Source: UBA2784 sp964494625 (GTDB taxonomy: Bacteria; Pseudomonadota; Alphaproteobacteria; Micropepsales; Micropepsaceae). Taken from it: DNA of 64,000 bases. Below the pieces are notes generated by a model that worked only from the letters and a program-made list of their open reading frames with translations, was not told the DNA's origin and did no database searches. The DNA lies in NCBI GenBank assembly GCA_964494625.1, contig CAZBRT010000001.1, positions 930,001 to 994,000 of the forward strand, written 5' to 3'. The translations under genes and the position numbers were made by a program. Of the stretch, positions 1 through 9,551 are shown piece by piece; position 1 is the first letter of the stretch; every line of letters starts with the position of its first letter.

Positions 1-963
1 GGGCCGAAGGCGCGCTATCTCGGCCCGGAAGTGCCGCGTGAGACGCTGATCTGGCAGGATCCCGTCCCGGCCCTTGACCACAAGCTCATTGATGCGGGCG
101 ATGTCGCCGCGTTGAAGGCGAAGATCCTGGCGTTGGGCCTTTCCGTGTCCGAACTTGTGTTTGTGGCCTGGTCGTCGGCATCGACCTATCGCAATTCCGA
201 CAAGCGTGGCGGTGCCAATGGCGCGCGCATCCGGCTTGCGCCGCAGAAAGATTGGGCGGCGAATGACCCCGCCGTGCTGGCGCGTGTGCTGGCGGGGCTG
301 GAAAGCGTGCAGGCGTCATTCAACACCGGCCGCAAGGACGGCAAGAAAGTATCTCTGGCAGACCTCATCGTGCTGGGTGGCTCAGTCGGCATCGAGGAGG
401 CCGCGCGCAAGGCAGGCGTTTCGGTCGAGGTGCCCTTCACCCCGGGCCGGACGGACGCAAGCGCTGCCGAGACCGATGCTGCCTCGTTTGCCGTGCTGGA
501 GCCCAAGGCCGATGGCTTCCGCAATTTCGCCAAGCCGGGTCTTGGTGCCATGGCGGAACATCTCCTTGTCGACAGAGCGCAGCTTCTGTCACTGACGGCG
601 CCGGAAATGACGCTGCTCGTGGCGGGCCTGCGTGTGCTCAACGCCAACAGCGGTCGCTCGCCGCATGGCGTTTTGACGACGCGGCCGGGTGTGCTCACCA
701 ACGATTTCCTCGTCAATCTCCTCGACATGGGCGTGGCGTGGACCGCAAAGGACGATGCGAAGGAAGTCTACGAGGGTCGCGATCGCAAGACCGGGGCGGT
801 CAAGTGGACGACCACGCGCGCTGATCTGGTGTTCGGTTCGAATTCGCAGCTGCGGGCGCTGGCCGAAGTCCATGCCAGTCATGACGGCGCTGCAGCCTTC
901 GTGCAGGGCTTTGTGGCGGCGTGGACCAAGGTGATGAACCTCGACCGTTTCGATTTGTGCTAG
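1..963 (+). CDS. katG: Catalase-peroxidase KatG, C-terminal part (5' end outside window)
   Basis: KatG is a bifunctional haem catalase/peroxidase that removes hydrogen peroxide. The frame is open from base 1 and ends at TAG 961-963, giving 320 residues of what is normally a protein of about 730. This part is the KatG C-terminal peroxidase-like domain, which does not bind haem; the catalytic N-terminal domain lies upstream of the window. Family hallmarks seen are the GPKARYLGPEVP entry, LVFVAWSSASTYRNSDKRGG, the LADLIVLGG helix and a C-terminal stretch ending LDRFDL. No frameshift is visible. A palindromic repeat starts 8 bases after the stop and may serve as its 3' end. Confidence 0.95.
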   Translation, partial: GPKARYLGPEVPRETLIWQDPVPALDHKLIDAGDVAALKAKILALGLSVSELVFVAWSSASTYRNSDKRGGANGARIRLAPQKDWAANDPAVLARVLAGLESVQASFNTGRKDGKKVSLADLIVLGGSVGIEEAARKAGVSVEVPFTPGRTDASAAETDAASFAVLEPKADGFRNFAKPGLGAMAEHLLVDRAQLLSLTAPEMTLLVAGLRVLNANSGRSPHGVLTTRPGVLTNDFLVNLLDMGVAWTAKDDAKEVYEGRDRKTGAVKWTTTRADLVFGSNSQLRALAEVHASHDGAAAFVQGFVAAWTKVMNLDRFDLC

Positions 964-970
964 AATAAAT

Positions 971-1018
971 TTCGGTGACAGTGCACTAAACTCCGGAAAT
1001 AAGTGCACTGTCACCGAA
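971..1018. repeat. 48-bp palindromic repeat, copy 1
   Basis: The arms TTCGGTGACAGTGCACT (971-987) and its exact reverse complement (1002-1018) flank a TCCGGA core (992-997); the inner part is slightly imperfect. It lies between the katG stop and the patatin start. A second copy sits at 2049-2096, just after the patatin stop. The sequence resembles REP-type palindromes associated with RAYT transposases in other proteobacteria, from memory. It has no run of T, so it is not a textbook terminator. Confidence 0.85.
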
Positions 1019-1065
1019 ACTCTGCCAAACTGCGCATTGGGCATTCTTTGTTCCGGCAGACAAGC

Positions 1066-2037
1066 ATGATCCGGCCCCGGATTGGACTGGCATTGGGCGG
1101 CGGCGTGGCGCGCGGCTGGACGCATATCGGCGTCCTGCGCACGCTGATTGCGGCCGGGCATGTGCCCGACATCATCGCGGGCACGTCCATCGGCGCGGTT
1201 GTCGGCGGGCTTTATCTGGCCGGGCGGCTTGATGAGCTCGAGACCTTTGCGCGCGGGCTGACCGGCCGCTCGATCCTTTCTTATTCGGACTTTTCCCTGC
1301 GTGGCTCCAGCCTGATTGCCGGCGAGAAGCTGCGCCGCAAGATGCATGAATATATCGACGGCGTGCTGATCGAAAATCTCGACCGGCATTTCATTGCCAT
1401 CGCAACGGAACTCAAGACCGGACACGAGGCCTGGCTGCGCGAAGGGCCGCTGACGCGGGCGCTGCGTGCATCCTATGCGCTGCCGGGGGTCTTTCCGCCG
1501 GTCAAGATCGATGGGCGCTTCCTGATCGATGGCGCGCTCACCAATCCCGTGCCGACCAGTGTCGTGCGGGCAATGGGCGCGCGGCTGGTGATCGGCGTCA
1601 GCCTCCATGCTGATGGCCACGCGGGCGAGACGGCTGGCGGCGAGCGCTTGTTCGGCGGGGCGGAGGAAGCCTCGTTCCCTGGCGACGAGGGCGACGCCAC
1701 GGATGAGGATATCGCGGCGCCGGGAGCTTCGGCAAAACCCTCGCTGATGTCCCGCTTCAATCCGGCGCGCTGGCTGCGCAAGACATTGTTCGGGCCGGGT
1801 CGCGAGGCACCGGGCCTCTCAACCGTGATGGTCGGCGCGCTCAATATCCTTCTTGACCGCGTCACGCGCACACGCCTTGCCGGTGATCCCGCTGACGTGC
1901 TCATCAGCCCGGACCTGCGTGGTATCGGGCTTCTGGAATTCGACCGCGCTGCCGAGCTGATTGATCGCGGGCGGGCGGCCGCCGAGGCGGCTTTGCCCTC
2001 GATCAATCGCGCGATGCGCGAATTGAGCGTCGAATAG
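1066..2037 (+). CDS. Patatin-like phospholipase (RssA/YlbK-type)
   Basis: Predicted serine acyl hydrolase of the bacterial patatin family, acting on phospholipids or lysophospholipids; 323 aa. Visible motifs are the oxyanion loop GGGVARG (residues 11-17), the nucleophile elbow GTSIG with Ser41, and the catalytic Asp in DGA (Asp155), which together make the Ser-Asp dyad. A lower-complexity acidic insertion (about residues 185-225) precedes a C-terminal helical part. The ATG at 1066 starts the conserved domain cleanly; a GTG at 1003 would place the start inside the palindromic repeat and is unlikely. The gene stands alone, flanked on both sides by the same palindrome. No signal peptide is seen, so it is probably cytoplasmic or peripheral. 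The physiological substrate is unknown. Confidence 0.9.
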   Translation: MIRPRIGLALGGGVARGWTHIGVLRTLIAAGHVPDIIAGTSIGAVVGGLYLAGRLDELETFARGLTGRSILSYSDFSLRGSSLIAGEKLRRKMHEYIDGVLIENLDRHFIAIATELKTGHEAWLREGPLTRALRASYALPGVFPPVKIDGRFLIDGALTNPVPTSVVRAMGARLVIGVSLHADGHAGETAGGERLFGGAEEASFPGDEGDATDEDIAAPGASAKPSLMSRFNPARWLRKTLFGPGREAPGLSTVMVGALNILLDRVTRTRLAGDPADVLISPDLRGIGLLEFDRAAELIDRGRAAAEAALPSINRAMRELSVE

Positions 2038-2048
2038 TCGGGGACTAA

Positions 2049-2096
2049 TTCGGTGACAGTGCACTTAATTCCGGAATTAAGTGCACTGTCACCGAA
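2049..2096. repeat. 48-bp palindromic repeat, copy 2 (perfect)
   Basis: A perfect 24+24-base palindrome centred between 2072 and 2073, with the core TTAATTCCGGAATTAA and the same outer arms as copy 1. It fills the gap between the convergent patatin (stop 2037) and clpB (stop 2102) genes. It could fold as a hairpin in either transcript, but no T-tract follows on either strand. Confidence 0.9.
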
Positions 2097-2101
2097 ATTA
2101 T

Positions 2102-4729
<2,628 letters not shown>

Positions 4730-4812
4730 TCCGCTTCCCCTTTTCACCAAGCCCGCCCGCGTGGCTGCCCCAAAAGGGCACAGATTTGTGCGAACGGCTC
4801 TCAAGGACCCAT

Positions 4813-4826
4813 GGGGTGTTCACCCC
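4813..4826. promoter_or_regulatory. Small GC-rich dyad in the clpB 5' leader
   Basis: GGGGTG-TT-CACCCC forms a compact inverted repeat between the proposed clpB promoter and the start codon. It would fold in the untranslated leader. Whether it affects mRNA stability or binds a protein cannot be said. Confidence 0.3.
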
Positions 4827-4838
4827 GGCATGCCGACG

Positions 4839-4868
4839 ATATGGGAACGCGGGGGGCACCGATGCAAG
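4839..4868 (-). promoter_or_regulatory. Candidate sigma-32 (RpoH) promoter of clpB
   Basis: Read on the minus strand, CTTGCA (4868-4863) is followed after 17 bases by CCCATAT (4845-4839). This resembles the RpoH pattern of CTTGAA then CCCCATNT, one mismatch from the -35 consensus. It fits clpB being a heat-shock gene in proteobacteria. The predicted leader is about 100 bases. Confidence 0.45.
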
Positions 4869-4885
4869 GGGCAGGTGCGCCCCAA

Positions 4886-5182
4886 TCAGGCGCGGGCCGC
4901 CGCCTTTTCGATCTCAAGGGCCAGGGTGATGTCCTTGAGCGTCACGCCGCCCGAATCATGGGTGGTAAGAAGCACGTCCACCGTCTTGTACACATTGGCC
5001 CATTCGGGGTGATGGTCCATGCGCTCCGCCACCAAAGCAATGCGCGTCATGAAACCGAAGGCCTCGACAAAATCGGCAAAGACGAAGCGTTTCTCGATGG
5101 CATCCTTTGCCTTCGCATCCGACCAGCCGGGAAGGCGTGAGAGGGCGGCCATGCGTTCGGCAGGTGACAGGCGCTGTGTCAT
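4886..5182 (-). CDS. phhB: 4a-hydroxytetrahydrobiopterin dehydratase (PCD/DCoH)
   Basis: Pterin-4a-carbinolamine dehydratase recycles the hydroxylated pterin made by aromatic amino acid hydroxylases. It is a 98-aa single-domain protein, normal for the family. The active-site block HHPEWANVYKTVDV, followed by LTTHDSGGVT, is fully conserved. The ATG at 5182 has an upstream AGGGAG and gives the standard N-terminus MTQRLSPAER; an earlier start would overlap the region of the divergent zincin gene. No phenylalanine hydroxylase gene is nearby, so the partner is unknown; some bacterial homologues act in molybdopterin or other pterin metabolism. Confidence 0.92.
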   Translation of the reverse strand: MTQRLSPAERMAALSRLPGWSDAKAKDAIEKRFVFADFVEAFGFMTRIALVAERMDHHPEWANVYKTVDVLLTTHDSGGVTLKDITLALEIEKAAARA

Positions 5183-5248
5183 CAGGTGCTCCCTTGCGGC
5201 ATTGACTTCGTGGCCCCGCCCCCGATCTATCAGGCGCGGAGGCGCCAC

Positions 5249-5647
5249 ATGGATTTCACCCACGTCAAATCACCGGATACGGACGAGATCAAGCGTCTGG
5301 CCGAAGCAGCCTGGCAAAGCCTGCCGGAAAACTTCCGGGCGCTTTGTCAGGCGATGGCCATTCTGGTCGATGAGTGGCCATCGGATGATGTGCTGGCAGA
5401 GTTTGAAGCGGAAGATGATCCGACCGGCATTCTTGGCCTCTATCAGGGCATCGCGCTTACCGAGCAGGGGGCAGGCGACATTCCCGATGCGCCGCACCTT
5501 GTTCTCCTCTATCGCCAGCCGATCCTTGCCTATTGGTCACAATATGACGAGACGCTGGGTGACATCGTGCGCCATGTGCTGGTGCACGAGATCGGCCACC
5601 ATTTCGGATTGTCGGACGAGGATATGGAGGCAATTGAGGAGGGATGA
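5249..5647 (+). CDS. Small zincin metallopeptidase-family protein (MtfA/DUF1025-like fold)
   Basis: A 132-aa protein of the widespread alphaproteobacterial metallopeptidase family. The zinc motif HEIGHHFGLSDEDM gives His113, Glu114 and His117, with an acidic residue downstream as the likely third ligand (aspzincin-like arrangement). No signal peptide is seen, so it is probably cytoplasmic. The ATG at 5249 follows GCGGAGGCG. It is divergent from phhB (67 bases between starts) and convergent with lepB (20 bases between stops). The substrate is unknown. Confidence 0.8.
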   Translation: MDFTHVKSPDTDEIKRLAEAAWQSLPENFRALCQAMAILVDEWPSDDVLAEFEAEDDPTGILGLYQGIALTEQGAGDIPDAPHLVLLYRQPILAYWSQYDETLGDIVRHVLVHEIGHHFGLSDEDMEAIEEG

Positions 5648-5667
5648 GTATCCTCCTGCCCTTGCCC

Positions 5668-6426
5668 TTACCGCAAACCTGTCATCGAGCGGCCATCGCA
5701 TTCGGCCACACCGACCTCCTGGCAATCGGCAAAGGAAACCGAGATCGCAAAGGCGCGGCCAACCAGATTTTCCATCGGAACAAAGCCGAGTGCAAAGCGG
5801 CTGTCGGATGAATTGTCGCGATTGTCGCCCATGAAGAAGATGTGGTCGTCGGGCACAATGGCAGGGCCATAATTGTCGGCGTCCGGGCGGTTCATCTTGT
5901 CCACCATGGTGTGGCTGTCTTCGGTGCCGGGCAGTGTTTCCGCGTATTGCGTCATGTTGACAACGCCGCCACGATATTCCCGGAACAGGAATGTGCGCGT
6001 GAGCGTGCGCGGCACAAGCGTGTCGTTCACATAAAGCTCGCCGTCGCGCATCTCCACCCTGTCGCCGGGCAGGCCGATGACGCGCTTGATGTAATCCTCG
6101 CCGGTATTCGGATTGACAAAGACGACAATGTCGCCGCGATCCGGCAGCGACGAAAAGATGCGCCAGCCGCCCGGCAGCAATTCGCCAAGGCCCAGCGGCA
6201 GCGAATAGCGGCTGTAGCCGTAGGACCATTTGGAGACGACGACGCGGTCGCCGACGCGCAGGGTCGGCACCATTGATTCCGACGGAATGTCGTACTGGGC
6301 AAGCGCAAGCGTGTTGAAGGCAAACGCGATCAGGGCGGCGCCCACCACAATCGACAGGGTCTCGCGGATCACATGGACGAGTTTTGATCCGGTCGTCCCC
6401 GGCTTCCCGCCGTCATTCGTGTCCAT
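5668..6426 (-). CDS. lepB: Signal peptidase I
   Basis: LepB is the membrane-bound leader peptidase that removes signal peptides of exported proteins. It has 252 aa, with one N-terminal transmembrane helix (about residues 20-42) and a periplasmic catalytic domain. The Ser/Lys dyad is visible: Ser51 in PSESMVPTL and Lys113 in YIKRVIGLPGD. Box E is GDNRDNSSDSR. It is the last gene of a minus-strand run (tesA-like, tas, thpR, lepB), 33 bases after thpR. In many alphaproteobacteria lepB sits with acpS/rnc instead, so this location is somewhat unusual; a second lepB elsewhere is possible. Confidence 0.96.
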   Translation of the reverse strand: MDTNDGGKPGTTGSKLVHVIRETLSIVVGAALIAFAFNTLALAQYDIPSESMVPTLRVGDRVVVSKWSYGYSRYSLPLGLGELLPGGWRIFSSLPDRGDIVVFVNPNTGEDYIKRVIGLPGDRVEMRDGELYVNDTLVPRTLTRTFLFREYRGGVVNMTQYAETLPGTEDSHTMVDKMNRPDADNYGPAIVPDDHIFFMGDNRDNSSDSRFALGFVPMENLVGRAFAISVSFADCQEVGVAECDGRSMTGLR

Positions 6427-6459
6427 GGTTGCTCTCCAGCATTCCGGCTTGATCTGCCC

Positions 6460-7020
6460 TTAGAGCGAAGGGGACGGGCCTTCAAGGGCGTATTCGCGCT
6501 CGGCCACATAATGATTGCCGCCATGGCGTAGATGTGACGAAAAGAGGGTGAACGACGCCGCTTCAAAGATCTGTGACCGGAAAAGACTGTTGCGGGAGAG
6601 AAAGGCCATTGCGCTTTCCGGCGGCGTTTGACGCAGGCGCGCGAGCGTCACATGGGCGCGGTATTTGCCGTCCCGGTGGGTCACCCCGGCGCGGCGGCCC
6701 GCAGCAACGCAGCGTGAGGCGAGAAGGTCGAGGCTCTCGTCTGCCTCGACACGCGCATGGATGAGATGCGGCTTCTTTCCGCCAAAGACATCGACACCGG
6801 CCAGTGACAGGGAAAACCGCTTATGGCGGATGGCGGAGAGACCCGCATCAATATCGGCAGCAACCGCGCCATCGACTTCGCCGAAGAAGGCCAGCGTGAT
6901 GTGGAACATCTCCGGCTCCACCCATTGGGCGCCGGGCACGCCACCATCCTGCAGCGACGCCAGATCGCGGCGCAAGTCATCCGGCAAAGCGAGCGCCGCA
7001 AAGAGACGCAAGCCCGACAT
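6460..7020 (-). CDS. thpR: RNA 2',3'-cyclic phosphodiesterase (2'-5' RNA ligase family)
   Basis: A 186-aa member of the 2H phosphoesterase superfamily that opens 2',3'-cyclic phosphates on RNA. Both catalytic HxT motifs are present: His40-Ile-Thr42 in FHITLAFFGEV and His123-Val-Thr125 in AHVTLARL. The N-terminus MSGLRLFAALALP is the canonical ThpR start. The start codon overlaps the stop of the upstream aldo-keto reductase gene (TGATG, sharing one base), suggesting translational coupling. Confidence 0.93.
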   Translation of the reverse strand: MSGLRLFAALALPDDLRRDLASLQDGGVPGAQWVEPEMFHITLAFFGEVDGAVAADIDAGLSAIRHKRFSLSLAGVDVFGGKKPHLIHARVEADESLDLLASRCVAAGRRAGVTHRDGKYRAHVTLARLRQTPPESAMAFLSRNSLFRSQIFEAASFTLFSSHLRHGGNHYVAEREYALEGPSPSL

Positions 7021-8066
7021 CAGGGTGCCGGATTGGGCTGCTGGTGGTGGATGCGGTCGATCTCCTTCATCTGTTCCGCGGTCAGCCGGATCGTGTGCGC
7101 GGCGATATCGGTTTTCAGCTGCGCCATCGTGGTTGCCCCGATGATGCAGCTTGTCACGAAGGGTTTGGCGATCACGAAGGCGATGGCCAGCTGTGCCGGG
7201 TCCATGTCCCAGGACTTTGCAAGGGCAAGCCAGTTGCCGATGGCACGCTCCACTTCCGGCCGTTCGTAACGCTGGGCGCGGTTGAACAATTGCTTGCGCG
7301 AGCCCGGCGGATTGGCGCCGTTATGATATTTGCCGGTGAGGAAGCCTTGGCCCAATGGCGAATAGGCCAGCAATCCCACCTGCTCGTGAAAGGCGATTTC
7401 GGCAAGGCCAAGCTCGAAGGTGCGGTTGATGAGGTTGTAGGCATTCTGGATCGAATGCATGCGCGGCAGATTGTGTTTGCCGGATTCCGCGAGGAAGCGC
7501 ATCACACCCCAGGGCGTCTCGTTCGACACGCCGATATGGCGTATGCGGCCCGCCTTCACATGGACGTTGAGGGCATCAAGGATTTCCTCAAACGGCGTGA
7601 AGTCGGCCACATGCTGGTGCCATGCAAGGCCGTTGCTGCCGAAATTGGCCATCGGGCGATCGGGCCAATGGAGCTGGTAGAGGTCGATGTAGTCGGTCTG
7701 GAGGCGCTTCAGGCTCTTGCCGACGGCTTCATCGATCTGCTTGCGGGTGATGCGGCTTTCCTTGTCGTTGTCGCGCATCCAGTTCATCGGCGAGCGGCCG
7801 GCGATCTTGGTCGCGAGGATCACTTTCTGCCGGTTCCGGCGCGCGGCAAACCAGGTGCCGATGATGGTCTCCGTCGAGCCCTGCGTTTCGGCCTTGGGCG
7901 GGATCGCATACATTTCGGCGGTGTCGAAAAAATTGATGCCCTGGTCGAGCGCATAGTCCATCTGCGCATGGCCCTCCGCTTCAGTGTTCTGCTGGCCCCA
8001 GGTCATGGTGCCGAGGCAGATTTCCGAAACATCAAGACCGGTGCGGCCCAGTTTGCGCATGAGCAT
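7020..8066 (-). CDS. tas: NADP(H)-dependent aldo/keto reductase, Tas family
   Basis: A 348-aa TIM-barrel oxidoreductase very like E. coli Tas. The AKR catalytic tetrad can be traced: Asp and Tyr in FFDTAEMY, Lys in LATKIAG, and His in LYQLHWPDRP. The NADP-binding end includes IIGATTMAQLKTDI, and the C-terminus NPAP resembles that of Tas. The physiological substrate is not known for this subfamily. The start could be ATG 8066 or ATG 8060 (MRKLGRTGLDV). It lies 23 bases downstream of the tesA-like gene and overlaps thpR by one base, so the three are probably one transcript. Confidence 0.9.
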   Translation of the reverse strand: MLMRKLGRTGLDVSEICLGTMTWGQQNTEAEGHAQMDYALDQGINFFDTAEMYAIPPKAETQGSTETIIGTWFAARRNRQKVILATKIAGRSPMNWMRDNDKESRITRKQIDEAVGKSLKRLQTDYIDLYQLHWPDRPMANFGSNGLAWHQHVADFTPFEEILDALNVHVKAGRIRHIGVSNETPWGVMRFLAESGKHNLPRMHSIQNAYNLINRTFELGLAEIAFHEQVGLLAYSPLGQGFLTGKYHNGANPPGSRKQLFNRAQRYERPEVERAIGNWLALAKSWDMDPAQLAIAFVIAKPFVTSCIIGATTMAQLKTDIAAHTIRLTAEQMKEIDRIHHQQPNPAP

Positions 8067-8089
8067 TTGATTATCCGTCGGGTGTGAGG

Positions 8090-8809
8090 TCAGTTCGTTT
8101 CGGGCAGACGCGCCGCGAGTATCTTGCGGATGAAGGCTTCTACCGTAGGCGTCATGCGTTCAACGATGACAAGCGTGCCCGCCGAATTGGGATGAATGCC
8201 GTCCGGCTGATTGAGCGAGAGATCAGAAGCGACACCATCGAGAAAGAACGGATAGAACGACGTCTGGTAGTCGGCCGACAGGCGCGCGAAAATGCCGTCA
8301 AACTCGCGCGCATAGTCCGGCCCCAGATTGCGCGGCGCCATCATGCCGGCGAGCAGCACCGGCAATCCGCGTGCCTTGAGATTGTCGAGGATGGCGGTCA
8401 AATTGGCTTGCGTCTGGGCCGGTGACAGGCCGCGCAGGGCGTCATTTGCCCCCAGCTCCACCATCACACCATCGACATGGCCTTCGAGCGCCCAGTCGAG
8501 CCGGGCAAGGCCGCCCGCAGACGTATCGCCCGACACGCCCGCATTCACGATCTCGGCATTGAAGCCGCGCGCCATGAGGGCGCGCTCCAGAACGGCGCAG
8601 AAATCCTCGCCCGGCGGCACATTGTACCCCTGGGTCAATGAAGTGCCGATGGCGATGATCCGCACCCGGTCCTCCGGCATGACGCTTTCGGCGCGGGCGG
8701 CTCCCAGGCCAAATGCGAGCAGGAAAGCGGCCAGCATGAGGTTGACCTTCAGGCGCAAACCGCCATATCCCCGGATTGACGCGTTCGGCGTCGTGACTGC
8801 ACGCTGCAT
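8090..8809 (-). CDS. tesA: Arylesterase / lysophospholipase L1 (SGNH hydrolase, TesA-like)
   Basis: An exported SGNH-fold esterase/thioesterase of the TesA/ApeA family. Block I is GTSLTQGYNVPPGE with the nucleophile Ser57, block III is GANDALRG, and block V is DGIHPNSAG with the catalytic Asp and His. The cleavable signal peptide has hydrophobic core LMLAAFLLAFGLGAARA. The ATG at 8809 gives a 40-residue leader; ATG 8737 would give a bare signal sequence and is a real alternative. It is divergent from ybbA with at most 16 bases between starts, the same divergent tesA/ybbA arrangement as in E. coli. It is likely the first gene of the tesA-tas-thpR-lepB run. Confidence 0.88.
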   Translation of the reverse strand: MQRAVTTPNASIRGYGGLRLKVNLMLAAFLLAFGLGAARAESVMPEDRVRIIAIGTSLTQGYNVPPGEDFCAVLERALMARGFNAEIVNAGVSGDTSAGGLARLDWALEGHVDGVMVELGANDALRGLSPAQTQANLTAILDNLKARGLPVLLAGMMAPRNLGPDYAREFDGIFARLSADYQTSFYPFFLDGVASDLSLNQPDGIHPNSAGTLVIVERMTPTVEAFIRKILAARLPETN

Positions 8810-8825
8810 TGAAAGCCCTGCCGGA

Positions 8826-9551
8826 ATGAACAACGTCCAAAAGACGACGGTCCCCGACATCGTTCATGTCACGGACCTCCATCTCACACTGGCGAGCGAT
8901 GCTGGCGACGTCAACATCCTGCGCGGGCTGAGTTTCACAATCACGCATGGCGAAAGCGTGGCGCTGGCAGGCCCGTCGGGGTCGGGCAAGTCCACGCTCC
9001 TGATGACGCTTGCAGGGCTTGAACGGCCAAGTTCGGGCACCATCCGCGTTGCGGGCCACGACCTTTCCCGGCTGAACGAGGACGGTCTGGCGCGCTTTCG
9101 CCGCGACGAGATCGGCATCGTCTTCCAGTCGTTCCATCTCGTGCCGGCCATGAATGCGCTCGAAAACGTGGCCGTGCCCCTCGAATTGGCGGGAGTGCGT
9201 GACGCATTCCCCCGTGCCAAGGCGGCACTTGAGGCCGTCGGGCTGGCGCACCGGCTCACCCATTATCCGGGGCAATTGTCGGGTGGCGAGCAGCAGCGTG
9301 TGGCGCTGGCGCGGGCCATGGCGCCCCGACCGCACATCATCTTTGCCGATGAGCCGACCGGCAATCTTGATGGCACCACGGGCGCGCAGATCGTGGAACT
9401 GCTTTTCGGGCTCACGCGTTCGCAGGGGACGACGCTCATCCTCGTCACCCATGACGAGGTGCTGGCGCGGCGCTGCGACCGCATCATCCGCTTGAAGGAC
9501 GGGCGCATCGACCGCATCGAGACGGGCGTACACGCGCCTCAGCTCTCATGA
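8826..9551 (+). CDS. ybbA: ABC transporter ATPase YbbA (LolD/MacB type)
   Basis: A 241-aa ATPase of the LolD/MacB/YbbA group, which drives FtsX-type permeases rather than classical transport. It shows Walker A GPSGSGKST (residues 49-57), Q-loop FQSFHL, signature LSGGEQQR, Walker B IIFADEPTG and an H-loop LVTHD. The ATG at 8826 follows a poor ribosome site (CCGGA). The last four bases ATGA overlap the ybbP start, so the pair is translated together. It probably couples ATP hydrolysis to the YbbP mechanotransmission permease; the cargo is unknown. Confidence 0.93.
   Translation: MNNVQKTTVPDIVHVTDLHLTLASDAGDVNILRGLSFTITHGESVALAGPSGSGKSTLLMTLAGLERPSSGTIRVAGHDLSRLNEDGLARFRRDEIGIVFQSFHLVPAMNALENVAVPLELAGVRDAFPRAKAALEAVGLAHRLTHYPGQLSGGEQQRVALARAMAPRPHIIFADEPTGNLDGTTGAQIVELLFGLTRSQGTTLILVTHDEVLARRCDRIIRLKDGRIDRIETGVHAPQLS

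Noticed and set aside
1003..1065. GTG 1003 as the start of the patatin gene
   Set aside because: It lies inside the palindromic repeat and adds residues unrelated to the family.
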